Positions 1 through 6,703 are shown, numbered from the stretch's first letter. The stretch: DNA of 11,548 nucleotides from Deltaproteobacteria bacterium (GCA_030593645.1 JAUVGT010000121.1:1-11548), one strand, 5' to 3'. Program-made: numbers and translations. Notes: generated by a model from the sequence alone, not told the origin.

Positions 1-138
1 AAAGTCCAACTTCTGCGTTGTGCTGCATTTCGCAATCATTCAACGTACTATAAGTACGCTTCATGATTACGAAATTTGCACGCCTTGAATTTGAACTTTT
101 TACGAAACCGTCTAATTCGGACTTTTTACGAAACCATC
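1..138 (-). mobile_element. MITE-like palindromic repeat, copy A (cut by window start)
   Basis: This non-coding repeat is the reverse complement of 8109-8284. My hand alignment shows about 10 mismatches over 138 positions and no gaps, apart from a 38-bp insert in the other copy. It folds as one long imperfect hairpin: the arm 1-49 pairs with 53 to about 98, and the tip is the perfect palindrome CGTACT-ATA-AGTACG at 44-58. The right end carries two tandem copies of an end motif, TTTTTACGAAACCGTC (97-112) and TTTTTACGAAACCATC (123-138). The left end lies outside the window. It encodes no protein. It resembles non-autonomous miniature elements moved in trans, but no transposase is present to confirm this. 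Confidence 0.75.
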
Positions 139-147
139 AATGACTGG

Positions 148-164
148 TTAGAAATGGTTTCTAA
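148..164. promoter_or_regulatory. Perfect 7-bp palindrome, possible operator
   Basis: TTAGAAA-TGG-TTTCTAA is a perfect inverted repeat with a 3-bp centre, just inside the end of repeat copy A. Its compact GAAA-N3-TTTC form suits a dimeric DNA-binding protein. A second perfect N3 palindrome, AATTTC-AGA-GAAATT, lies at 310-324 just before the -35 hexamer. No other gene-like structure is seen in 139-339. The regulatory role is inference. Confidence 0.3.
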
Positions 165-339
165 TGAATGAACCTCCAGAACTTCAGGGGATCGGAATAC
201 TCCGGAAAATTTTCCTCGGTAAAACCACTTTGAACTGTATCTAACCATAATGCTGAATTTTTTCAATTCTCTGCAGGAACTCAACTTAACATCCGTTTAA
301 AAATAATCGAATTTCAGAGAAATTTTTCAGAAATTATTC

Positions 340-369
340 TTGACATATGTTTTGGTTTTTGGTTATGAA
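340..369 (+). promoter_or_regulatory. Sigma70-type promoter of the regulator/transport operon
   Basis: A consensus -35 hexamer TTGACA (340-345) is followed, after an 18-bp spacer, by TATGAA (364-369), which matches four of six -10 positions. The stretch just upstream is A/T-rich (300-339). Transcription would begin near 376, giving a leader of about 50 nt before the ATG at 424. No other comparable promoter was seen before the terminator at 6639-6703, so it probably drives all five genes. Confidence 0.6.
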
Positions 370-404
370 ACAAATGTAACTATATTGAAACAAAAGTTAC
401 ATTT
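366..404. promoter_or_regulatory. Candidate operator for the RpiR-type regulator
   Basis: AAATGTAAC (372-380) and GTTACATTT (396-404) form a perfect 9-bp inverted repeat with 24 bp between centres. Superimposed on it is a direct repeat, TGAAACAAATGTAAC (366-380) and TGAAACAAAAGTTAC (386-400), with a spacing of exactly 20 bp, about two helical turns. The site overlaps the -10 element and start region and lies directly in front of the regulator gene. Autoregulation by repression is the simplest reading. The sequence alone does not prove which protein binds. Confidence 0.5.
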
Positions 405-423
405 AATCACCCGGGGAGTCAAT

Positions 424-1353
424 ATGCTTGAAGATCTGTCCAGACAGATTAATAAACTTAAAAAACTGACGGCATCCGAAAAAAAACTGGTTGTATATTT
501 CCAGATGGTTAAAGAGCATGTCGCCCTGCAGAGCATTTATGATATCAGCCAGGGGGCGGGAGTGAGTACCGCCACTGTGACCCGGTTTGTGGCACGCCTT
601 GGATACGCTGACTTTCATGATTTTAAGGCAAAGATCAGATCTGCTCTCATGGGAAGGCTCGATTCATCATGGGACCGCTACCGGCTTGCGAGGAAAGAAT
701 TGCTGGGAGATTCCAAAGATCAATGGGGGCAATTCTGCAAACTGGTGATTCGTGATCTTGAAGCGGCCCATGCCAATATATCGAGTCAAAAAATGAACAA
801 AGTGGCTAAAACAATTGCGAGTGCCGTCGGTACAATTTACGTGGTCGGACAATTTAACTCTTATATTGTTGCCAATCTTTTCTGGCAGCAGCTCATGCTT
901 CTGCGCCCCAAAGTTGTGTTTTTAAATGACCAGTGCGGTAACCTGATTCACCAGCTTCTTGAAATCGATCAGGAGGATGTGCTTTTTGCTGTGGGTTATC
1001 AGCGTTACGCACATCAGACGACACTGACGGTTAAGGAATTTGCGCGTAAGAAGGCAAAAGTGATTGTGCTGAATGATTCAGAATTATCTCCGCTTTCAAA
1101 GTATGCTTCGATTGAATTAACCGTACCTGTGGAATGGCCGGCCGTGTTCGGGAGCCGCTGTTCCGGGTTGATGGTGGTAGAAGGGCTGGCAGTCCATATT
1201 GCGAAACTTTTGGAAAAATCCCTTCCGGATCGAATCACCCATGCCATGACACTGGCAAATGATTTTGATTCATTTACGCATAAAATCACTCAGCGGCGGC
1301 TGTTTAAGAATGGTGAGCCCTGGCAGGAAAAAAAGAAAAAGAAGAAAACATAA
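424..1353 (+). CDS. RpiR/MurR-family transcriptional regulator (HTH_6 + SIS)
   Basis: This is a 309-aa cytoplasmic regulator, a usual length for the family. The N-terminal helix-turn-helix (about residues 36-68, containing SIYDISQGAGVSTATVTRF and RLGYADFHDFK) is the HTH_6 type. The C-terminal SIS fold (about 125-265) contains YVVGQFNS (139-146), AKVIVLNDSELSPLSKYA (211-228) and FGSRCSGLMVVEGLAVHI (242-259). The canonical SIS phosphosugar loop (S-x-S-G) is replaced by VGYQRYAHQT (190-199), like the subgroup with an FRRYS-type motif, so a phosphosugar ligand should not be assumed. I chose the ATG at 424 because GGGGAG (413-418) lies 5 nt upstream; an in-frame ATA at 340 lies inside the promoter. 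The C-terminus is a run of six lysines. It is first gene of the operon and probably controls the hydrolase and transporter genes behind it. Confidence 0.88.
   Translation: MLEDLSRQINKLKKLTASEKKLVVYFQMVKEHVALQSIYDISQGAGVSTATVTRFVARLGYADFHDFKAKIRSALMGRLDSSWDRYRLARKELLGDSKDQWGQFCKLVIRDLEAAHANISSQKMNKVAKTIASAVGTIYVVGQFNSYIVANLFWQQLMLLRPKVVFLNDQCGNLIHQLLEIDQEDVLFAVGYQRYAHQTTLTVKEFARKKAKVIVLNDSELSPLSKYASIELTVPVEWPAVFGSRCSGLMVVEGLAVHIAKLLEKSLPDRITHAMTLANDFDSFTHKITQRRLFKNGEPWQEKKKKKKT
1329..1335 (+). other. In-frame A_AAA_AAG heptamer (dnaX-type slippery sequence)
   Basis: The zero-frame codons read GAA AAA AAG, so A_AAA_AAG sits in the right phase for -1 slippage near the 3' end of the regulator gene. 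A slip would replace the lysine-rich end with a short tail ending at a TAA before 1380. The nearest downstream hairpin (from 1366) is about 30 nt away, further than usual for a stimulator. Programmed use is unlikely but the sequence is real. Confidence 0.2.
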
Positions 1354-1365
1354 GAGTTCCGGGGG

Positions 1366-1392
1366 GACTGATTTTTTAATAAATAATCAGTC
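1366..1392 (+). promoter_or_regulatory. Intercistronic hairpin before the amidohydrolase
   Basis: GACTGATT (1366-1373) and AATCAGTC (1385-1392) form a perfect 8-bp stem with an 11-nt A/T loop. It ends 4 nt before the ribosome binding site of the next gene. No T-run follows, so it is not a terminator. It could adjust translation of, or mRNA processing ahead of, the hydrolase gene. Confidence 0.4.
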
Positions 1393-1396
1393 TATT

Positions 1397-1402
1397 AGGA
1401 GA
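1397..1402 (+). promoter_or_regulatory. Ribosome binding site that fixes the TTG start at 1410
   Basis: AGGAGA sits 7 nt before TTG at 1410. No in-frame ATG or GTG with a comparable site lies near the start of the homologous region, so the TTG start is supported. Confidence 0.6.
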
Positions 1403-1409
1403 ATCGATA

Positions 1410-2633
1410 TTGAATTTTGATTATACCAACGAACCGGTTGAAAAACACTCCCTGTACAACTGGATACGTGAACTTCGCCGGGATTTTCACCGGCATCCGG
1501 AAACAGCCTTTGAGGAGAAGCGCACCACTCAGAAAATTAAGGATACCTTAAGCGGTCTGGGGGTGGAACTGATCGAAACCAATGGAATGGAAACTGGTGC
1601 GGTTGCCGTGCTCCGGGGAGGTAGGCCCGGGAAAAGTATCGCTCTCAGGACCGATATCGACGCACTTCCGATAACAGAAAAAGTGGATCTTCCATATCGA
1701 TCGGTTTACCCGGGCCGTATGCACGCCTGCGGGCATGACGCGCATATGGCGATTATGCTGGGCACAGCCAAAAATCTTGTGTCATCGATTAAACCGGATC
1801 AACTCTGCGGGCAGATTTATTTTATCTTTCAGCCGGCTGAAGAGGTTCTATCCGGTGCGAAACAAATGATTTCCAAGGGTATCTTTAAACATCTGTCAAT
1901 TGACTGCATCCTGGCCTGTCATGTGATTCTCAGTCTGGATATAGGGCAAGTCGCTATTCAGCCCGGCCCGGTTTATGCGGCAGCGGACTGGTTTTCAATG
2001 AACATTCAAGGGAAAGGTGCTCATGCCGGATATCCGCACCTGAGTATTGATCCAATATCCGCGGGAGCCGATTTTGTCAATTCACTGCCCGCCATAATCA
2101 AAAGTAATGTTAAGCCGTCAGATACATGTGTGATTACTACCGCGGCATTTAATGCCGGTCAAGCGGCCAATGTGATTCCGGATGAAGCGGTTTTAAAAGG
2201 AACAATCAGAACCTATAAGAAAGACGTTCGGGAACGGATAATCGAAAAATTTAAAGCACTGATTCACAGTGTTGAAATCAACCATGGTGTGAATATTGAA
2301 CTCGATTTAAACCGCGCTGTTCCGGCGTTGATCAATGATACTGCTGTATCTGGCCTGATACGCCAGGCTGCTGTTGGTGTTGTGGGTGATGAGTTTGTGA
2401 CCGGGATCGATCCTAAAACCGGCAGTGAGGATTTTGCATGTTATCTGGATCATATTAAGGGGGCCATGTGTTTTCTTGGATGCCGTGATCTACAGGCGCC
2501 AAAAGACGTTTCGGCTCACTCTCCGGAATTTCAGATCGACGAACGTGTATTGCCCATAGGTGTGGAGGTATTCACCCGGGCATGCTTGCTCTATCTGGAC
2601 GATAACCAAGACCGGGATGCTTTAAAGGTGTAA
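1410..2633 (+). CDS. M20-family metallo-amidohydrolase (N-acyl-amino acid / peptide hydrolase)
   Basis: This 407-aa cytoplasmic zinc- or manganese-type hydrolase cleaves an amide bond of N-acylated amino acids or small peptides (hippurate hydrolase / IAA-amino-acid hydrolase group, usually about 390-400 aa). Motifs in order: LRRDFHRHPE (22-31), RTDIDALP (80-87), MHACGHDAH (104-112), QPAEE (141-145), CH (170-171), the GAHAGYPH dimerisation-domain motif (203-210), TGSEDFA (337-343) and AHSPEF (369-374). By family comparison the metal ligands are C107, H109, E145, H171 and H370, with E144 as catalytic base; all are present, so the enzyme looks intact. It has no signal peptide, so it acts after import. 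It starts 56 nt after the regulator stop and precedes the peptide-binding protein, suggesting it processes the imported substrate. The exact substrate cannot be read from sequence. Confidence 0.9.
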   Translation: MNFDYTNEPVEKHSLYNWIRELRRDFHRHPETAFEEKRTTQKIKDTLSGLGVELIETNGMETGAVAVLRGGRPGKSIALRTDIDALPITEKVDLPYRSVYPGRMHACGHDAHMAIMLGTAKNLVSSIKPDQLCGQIYFIFQPAEEVLSGAKQMISKGIFKHLSIDCILACHVILSLDIGQVAIQPGPVYAAADWFSMNIQGKGAHAGYPHLSIDPISAGADFVNSLPAIIKSNVKPSDTCVITTAAFNAGQAANVIPDEAVLKGTIRTYKKDVRERIIEKFKALIHSVEINHGVNIELDLNRAVPALINDTAVSGLIRQAAVGVVGDEFVTGIDPKTGSEDFACYLDHIKGAMCFLGCRDLQAPKDVSAHSPEFQIDERVLPIGVEVFTRACLLYLDDNQDRDALKV

Positions 2634-2660
2634 ATGAAGAACAGATTTATTAAAGCATCC
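2615..2660 (+). promoter_or_regulatory. Stem-loop spanning the amidohydrolase stop codon
   Basis: GGATGCTTTAA (2615-2625) is the exact complement of TTAAAGCATCC (2650-2660). The stem extends by CC/GG past one bulged G, and the loop is 24 nt. The stop codon (2631-2633) lies in the loop. No T-run follows. It could protect the 3' end of the upstream message or mark a processing site. Confidence 0.4.
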
Positions 2661-2712
2661 GGTCGAATTGCTGGAAGTGGTTTCAAAACTTTCTTTCGGG
2701 AAATCTGCTGTA

Positions 2713-2777
2713 GTGGGATGAGGGGGTCAATCTTTGTAATATTGGATATATCCCTCCGGTTGAATCTCTCATCCCAC
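2713..2777 (+). promoter_or_regulatory. Long-loop inverted repeat in the leader of the binding-protein gene
   Basis: GTGGGATGAG (2713-2722) and CTCATCCCAC (2768-2777) are perfect 10-bp complements with a 45-nt interior that holds a further short TCAA/TTGA pairing. It lies about 50 nt before the binding-protein start in the 196-nt gap between hydrolase and binding protein. Such stems between an enzyme gene and a highly expressed binding-protein gene often serve as processing or stability elements; that role is inferred. Confidence 0.4.
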
Positions 2778-2829
2778 ATCCGATGAAAGGATTTTATTGC
2801 CAATTCCAAGAAAAATAAGGAGGTAAGAA

Positions 2830-4560
2830 ATGAAAAAGAAAGTGAGTATTTTTATCGTATGCATCATTATCATGGTTCTTCCCCTAAGCGTCGGAGCCGC
2901 GTCCAAGGATACATTTAAATGGGCGCAAATCGGTACGGTCGGCACGATTGATCCGGCCAAAGCTTATGATGATGCCAGTATGGGAACCATATGGAACATT
3001 TATGAAACATTGATCTGGTATGACGGCACAAATACGGAAAAATTTGTTCCGGTACTGGCCACAAAAGCTCCCACCGTTAAAAACGGCGGAATATCAGACG
3101 GCGGGAAGAAAATTACGTTTAATATCCGAAAGGGAGTTAAATTTCATAACGGTAATACCCTGACTCCGGAAGATGTGGAATATTCCCTTGAGCGCGCCAT
3201 GATCTGTGACCCCAGCGGGGGGCCCATGTGGATGCTGTTGGAGGCATTGACCGGCACAGGCGGAACGCGGAAGGACGGCAAACTCAAAGCGGGCATTGTT
3301 GACAAAATTGCCAAAGCCGTTGAAGTTGAAGGGGATAATGTGGTGATCCGAATGCCCGCTCCCTATCCTCCGATCATGAGCATTTTTGTGAGCTCTCTTT
3401 GTTCAATTATTGACAAGGAGTGGTCGATCAAGCAAGGCTGCTGGGACGGAAAATATGAAAACGCGGCGAAATTCAACAACCCGGAAGGCGGAAAAGAACC
3501 GCTGGGTAAGATTTCAAACGGTACCGCTCCATACAGACTTAAGGAATGGGTTCCGTCGGATCGAATCGTTTATCAAAGATTTGAAGGGTACTGGGGGGAA
3601 AAACCGAAAATCAAAACCGGTATCCGAAAATATATACCGGAATGGAGCACTCGTAAGCTGATGATGCAAAGCGGTGATCTGGCTATGATGCCGGTTCAGG
3701 CCAGTCAGCTTCCCGAAGTCCAGGAAATGAAAAATCTCCGGATTGTCGAAACCCCCACCCTGTTTGTGACCACCGCGTTTTTCTCTCAGAAGATTGAAGC
3801 ATCCGGAAATCCGAATATCGGCAGCGGTAAACTGGACGGCAACGGTATTCCCCCGGATTTTTTCAGCGACATTAATGTCCGGAAAGCCTTCCAGCACTGT
3901 TTTGATGCCAAGTTATATATGGAGGAAGTGGCCAATGGTAAAGGTAAAATATTAACCGCGCCGCTTCCCGCGGGACTTCCTTTCCAAAAAGATTTCAAGG
4001 GTTACGATTTTGATTTGAAAAAAGCCGCAAAATATATGAAAGAGGCATATAAAGGACAAGTATGGGAAAAAGGTTTTAAGATGACCATACTCCACAACAC
4101 AGGTAACGATATGCGTCAGGCAGCGGCCCATATGATCGCTGAAAATGTGATGGAACTTAATCCGAAATTCAAAATCGATGTGGCCCATGTGGAGTGGAAA
4201 GATTACTGGGTCAAGTATCGCCAGCATATTTATCCGATATTCATCATCGGATGGTTTGCCGACTTTGCTGATCCGCATAATTTCCTTCATACATTCATGA
4301 ATTCCGAAGGGGATTATGGCAAACACATCATGTTCAAAGATGCTGAAATTGATCGGTTGACCGCAGCCGGGATTAAAGAGACTCGTACGGCTGAAAGAAG
4401 AAAAATCTATCATCAGCTGCAAAAACTCTGGATTAAACATGCTCTTGGGATCAATGTGGGGCAGCCCATGGGTATCAGGGCATATCGAAAGGATGTAAAA
4501 GCCAGGAAAATCAATTCTCAGTTTGCGACTATCATTCTGCTTAGGAACCATGGATTGTAA
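2830..4560 (+). CDS. ABC transporter substrate-binding protein, family 5 (dipeptide/oligopeptide type)
   Basis: This 576-aa periplasmic binding protein delivers a peptide-like ligand to the inner-membrane permeases encoded downstream. It has a clear Sec signal peptide: MKKK, then a hydrophobic core to about residue 19, with probable cleavage near SVGA-ASKD (20-26). No lipobox cysteine is present, so it should be soluble. The family-5 signature covers about 95-122 (ITFNIRKGVKFHNGNTLTP then EDVEYSLER). Later landmarks are APYRL with KEWVPSDRIVYQRFEGYWG, DINVRKAFQHCFDAKLY, and IIGWFADFADPHNFLHTF, typical of DppA/OppA-like proteins. Length is slightly above the usual 510-550 aa. Start: TAAGGAGGT (2816-2824) lies 5 nt before the ATG, the strongest ribosome site in the operon, which fits the excess of binding protein needed. 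Family 5 also binds nickel, haem, opines and sugars, so peptide specificity is inferred. Confidence 0.9.
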   Translation: MKKKVSIFIVCIIIMVLPLSVGAASKDTFKWAQIGTVGTIDPAKAYDDASMGTIWNIYETLIWYDGTNTEKFVPVLATKAPTVKNGGISDGGKKITFNIRKGVKFHNGNTLTPEDVEYSLERAMICDPSGGPMWMLLEALTGTGGTRKDGKLKAGIVDKIAKAVEVEGDNVVIRMPAPYPPIMSIFVSSLCSIIDKEWSIKQGCWDGKYENAAKFNNPEGGKEPLGKISNGTAPYRLKEWVPSDRIVYQRFEGYWGEKPKIKTGIRKYIPEWSTRKLMMQSGDLAMMPVQASQLPEVQEMKNLRIVETPTLFVTTAFFSQKIEASGNPNIGSGKLDGNGIPPDFFSDINVRKAFQHCFDAKLYMEEVANGKGKILTAPLPAGLPFQKDFKGYDFDLKKAAKYMKEAYKGQVWEKGFKMTILHNTGNDMRQAAAHMIAENVMELNPKFKIDVAHVEWKDYWVKYRQHIYPIFIIGWFADFADPHNFLHTFMNSEGDYGKHIMFKDAEIDRLTAAGIKETRTAERRKIYHQLQKLWIKHALGINVGQPMGIRAYRKDVKARKINSQFATIILLRNHGL

Positions 4561-4587
4561 TGATGTTGTCAAAATAGATTAGATCCG

Positions 4588-4614
4588 ATGCCGGCGAATT
4601 CGCTTCGCCGGCAT
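4588..4614 (+). promoter_or_regulatory. Strong GC-rich stem between binding protein and permease genes
   Basis: ATGCCGGCGAA (4588-4598) pairs perfectly with TTCGCCGGCAT (4604-4614) over a 5-nt loop. No T-run follows (TGAAACATAAAAAAGG), so full termination is not expected. Stems at this position in binding-protein operons protect the upstream mRNA or partly block elongation, giving more binding protein than permease. The structure is seen; the effect is inferred from such operons. Confidence 0.55.
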
Positions 4615-4625
4615 TGAAACATAAA

Positions 4626-4630
4626 AAAGG
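4626..4630 (+). promoter_or_regulatory. Ribosome binding site for the TTG start at 4637
   Basis: AAAGG lies 6 nt before TTG 4637. The resulting N-terminus, MLTYIIRRLILMVVVVFGSS, is the standard opening of DppB-like permeases, so the TTG is well supported. Confidence 0.55.
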
Positions 4631-4636
4631 TGTGCA

Positions 4637-5668
4637 TTGCTTACATACATTATCAGAAGATTAATTTTAATGGTTGTTGTGGTGTTCGGTTCGTCCATTT
4701 TACTTTTCGGCCTGTTGATGACCTTCAGCCCGGAACGGAGGGCGGCCGTATATATCAATTCGCCGCAGCAGGCAAAAGATCTGCCGAAAATTGTAAAACT
4801 GTACGGACTGGATGATCCGGTTTATCAGCAGTATTTCAGATGGCTGAAGAAAATCACCAGGGGTGATTTTGGTTACTCAACCACGGCCGCAGATTCATTC
4901 TGGCCGGCATTCTGGCGTTATTTACCGGTATCTTTGGAACTGAATCTTTATGAAATCCCCCTGGTTATTATACTGGGTGTCTGGCTGGGGACGGTATCCG
5001 GTATTCACGCCAATACCTGGATCGATCACACCACCCGGTTTGGCGCCATTACCTTCTGGTCGCTGCCGACATTTTTATTCGCCCTGATTTTATTAATGTT
5101 TTTTTATGGAACGTTGCATTGGTTTCCGCCGGGGGTTCTCAGTGATGAATTGCTAACCTATATTTCCGATCATTCGGACAGTTATTCACATTGTTTTGGG
5201 TTTTATACCATCTCTGGTATTTTAAACGGGCGATTGGATATCACCATCGATGCATTCAGACACCTGGTGTTGCCCCTGACCACATCGGTTCTGGTCCTGG
5301 TGGCCATGGTGGTGCGGGTGATGCGGTCAACCATGATCGAGGAAATCACAAAAGATTATGTGATTACCGCGCTCGCAAAGGGGGCGGATTACAAAACCGT
5401 TTATTATAAGCATGCCCGTAGAAACGCCATGATTCCGGTCGTCACCATAACCGGCTTAATCGTCGCGTTCCTGGTCCAGGGAAATATAGAAGTGGAACTC
5501 ATTTTTAACCGAAAAGGCCTGGGTTACTGGCTGGTCAATTCAGCGGTTCAACTCGATCTTTCTGCTTTAATGGGCCTGATTGTTTTGATCAGTGTTTTAT
5601 TTGTTTGTGTGAACCTGATGGTCGATATTGTATGCGCGAGTTTAGACCCGAGAATACGATTAAATTAA
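4637..5668 (+). CDS. Peptide ABC transporter permease, DppB/OppB type
   Basis: This 343-aa inner-membrane protein has about six membrane segments. The first helix (residues 9-29) is followed by the typical periplasmic region with KLYGLDDPVYQQYFRWL (54-70) and GDFGYS (76-81), then helices near 105-122, 135-157, 207-229, 267-288 and 310-332. The cytoplasmic EAA loop, the contact site for the ATPase, is YVITALAKGADYKTVYYKHA with RRNAMIP after it (241-267). The C-terminus ends LDPRIRLN as is usual. A stretch at about 166-206 between helices, including HSDSYSHCFGFYTISGILNG (179-198), is longer and more polar than in many relatives and may be specific to this subgroup. It starts 76 nt after the binding-protein stop, behind a strong stem, and ends 14 nt before its partner permease. 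It should form a heterodimer with that partner. Confidence 0.9.
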   Translation: MLTYIIRRLILMVVVVFGSSILLFGLLMTFSPERRAAVYINSPQQAKDLPKIVKLYGLDDPVYQQYFRWLKKITRGDFGYSTTAADSFWPAFWRYLPVSLELNLYEIPLVIILGVWLGTVSGIHANTWIDHTTRFGAITFWSLPTFLFALILLMFFYGTLHWFPPGVLSDELLTYISDHSDSYSHCFGFYTISGILNGRLDITIDAFRHLVLPLTTSVLVLVAMVVRVMRSTMIEEITKDYVITALAKGADYKTVYYKHARRNAMIPVVTITGLIVAFLVQGNIEVELIFNRKGLGYWLVNSAVQLDLSALMGLIVLISVLFVCVNLMVDIVCASLDPRIRLN

Positions 5669-5682
5669 GGCGAAATAAAAAA

Positions 5683-6591
5683 ATGGCACAAAAGAATTAT
5701 CCCAGGTTAAAAGAATTTAAGTTTCTGTTATATAGAATATTCAGAAATCCTTCGGCCGTGGTCGGTATGATTATTTTAACATTTTTTATTACGGTTGCCT
5801 TCGCGGCACCCTATCTGGCGGAGCCGAAATACGAAGACAACCCCTATAAAATTCCCCATAAGGGTTATTCCAGGACACCCAAACCGCCGAGTGAAAATAA
5901 TGTATTTGGGACGACTTCGGGCCAATACGATATCTATTACGGTGTGGTCTGGGGTACCCGGACCATGTTCAAGGTAGTGCTGGTGGTCATTACGCTCAGT
6001 ATATTGATCGGTGTGATCATTGGAACAAGTGCGGGTTATTTCGGGGGCATCGTGGACGAGATATTGATGCGGATCACGGATGTTTTTTTTACCATTCCGG
6101 GATTGGTCCTGGCGTTGGCCATGGTGGTGGCGTTTGGACGGGGTATCGATAAAATTATGCTGGCGCTGATATTGGTTCGGTGGCGTAATTACGCGAGAGT
6201 GATGCGTTCCGGAATACTGACCCTGAGGGAACTCGACTATATTCAATCCGCCACAGTGATGGGTGTATCCGATTTAAAAATAATGATACGTCATGTTGTG
6301 CCCAACGCGATTTACCCGGTCATGGCACTGGCATTTCTTGATATCGGAAATATTGTACTTGCCGCCGCGTTCTTTGCTTTTCTCGGTCTGGGAGAATCCC
6401 AGAATTATGCGGATTGGGGTCAAATGGTGGCACTGGCCCGAAATTATATCGTGGGTCCGCCGAGCGACCCGCTGCGGTACTGGTATACAGTGGTTTATCC
6501 GGGTGCCAGTATTGTGCTGTTTGTGCTCGGGTTTAACCTGATCGGGGACGCGTTGAGGGACGCGCTGGATCCGAAGCTCAGGAGAAGATAA
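5683..6591 (+). CDS. Peptide ABC transporter permease, DppC/OppC type
   Basis: This 302-aa inner-membrane protein is the second permease half. The N-terminal cytoplasmic segment with FRNPSAVVGMIIL (20-32) is the family hallmark. The usual GTDxxGRDVxSR stretch appears in altered form as VFGTTSGQYDIYYGVVWGTR (74-93). Membrane segments lie at about 25-44, 97-117, 133-152, 158-174, 212-236 and 270-290. The EAA loop is DYIQSATVMGVSDLKIMIRH with VVPNAIYP after it (185-212), followed by FLGLG (233-237) and DALRDALDPKLRRR at the end. I chose ATG 5683 over in-frame upstream ATGs (5605, 5632), which lie inside the preceding gene; AAGG (5667-5670) is a weak, distant ribosome site, so translational coupling is likely. 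It is last gene of the operon. No ATPase gene follows. Confidence 0.9.
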   Translation: MAQKNYPRLKEFKFLLYRIFRNPSAVVGMIILTFFITVAFAAPYLAEPKYEDNPYKIPHKGYSRTPKPPSENNVFGTTSGQYDIYYGVVWGTRTMFKVVLVVITLSILIGVIIGTSAGYFGGIVDEILMRITDVFFTIPGLVLALAMVVAFGRGIDKIMLALILVRWRNYARVMRSGILTLRELDYIQSATVMGVSDLKIMIRHVVPNAIYPVMALAFLDIGNIVLAAAFFAFLGLGESQNYADWGQMVALARNYIVGPPSDPLRYWYTVVYPGASIVLFVLGFNLIGDALRDALDPKLRRR

Positions 6592-6638
6592 AGGTGTTTC
6601 ATACCCCTCCTCCGGGGTCCAACCTTTGTGTTGGGGGC

Positions 6639-6703
6639 GAGGGATTCAGCCGAAAGGACCACGCATTGATCGTGGTTCTTTCGGCTGAATCCCTCTTTTT
6701 TTT
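6639..6703 (+). terminator. Very strong rho-independent terminator of the transport operon
   Basis: A 25-bp stem (6639-6663 with 6671-6695), broken only by one G-U pair (6657 with 6677), closes a 7-nt loop and is followed by eight T residues (6696-6703). It lies 48 nt after the last permease stop. A small ACCCC/GGGGT hairpin (6603-6618) precedes it. The T-run is on the + strand side only, so it acts for the operon. It also marks that no ATPase genes belong to this transcript. Confidence 0.92.

Noticed and set aside
340..423. N-terminal extension of the regulator from the frame open at 340
   Set aside because: It would be translated from inside the -35 element, lacks a ribosome site, and overlaps the operator; ATG 424 has GGGGAG at ideal spacing and matches the normal RpiR start.
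2634..2786. 50-codon open frame ATG…TGA directly after the hydrolase stop
   Set aside because: Only a weak AAGGTG 3 nt before the ATG, no recognisable motif, and both intergenic stems fall inside it; treated as structured leader.
3952..4572. 206-codon open frame on the minus strand
   Set aside because: It lies wholly antisense to the binding-protein gene, which has signal peptide, family signature and strong ribosome site; the antisense product has no recognisable features.
5605..5682. Earlier starts for the DppC-type permease
   Set aside because: They lie inside the DppB gene; the DppC family begins about 20 residues before the FRNPSAVVG motif, which fits ATG 5683.
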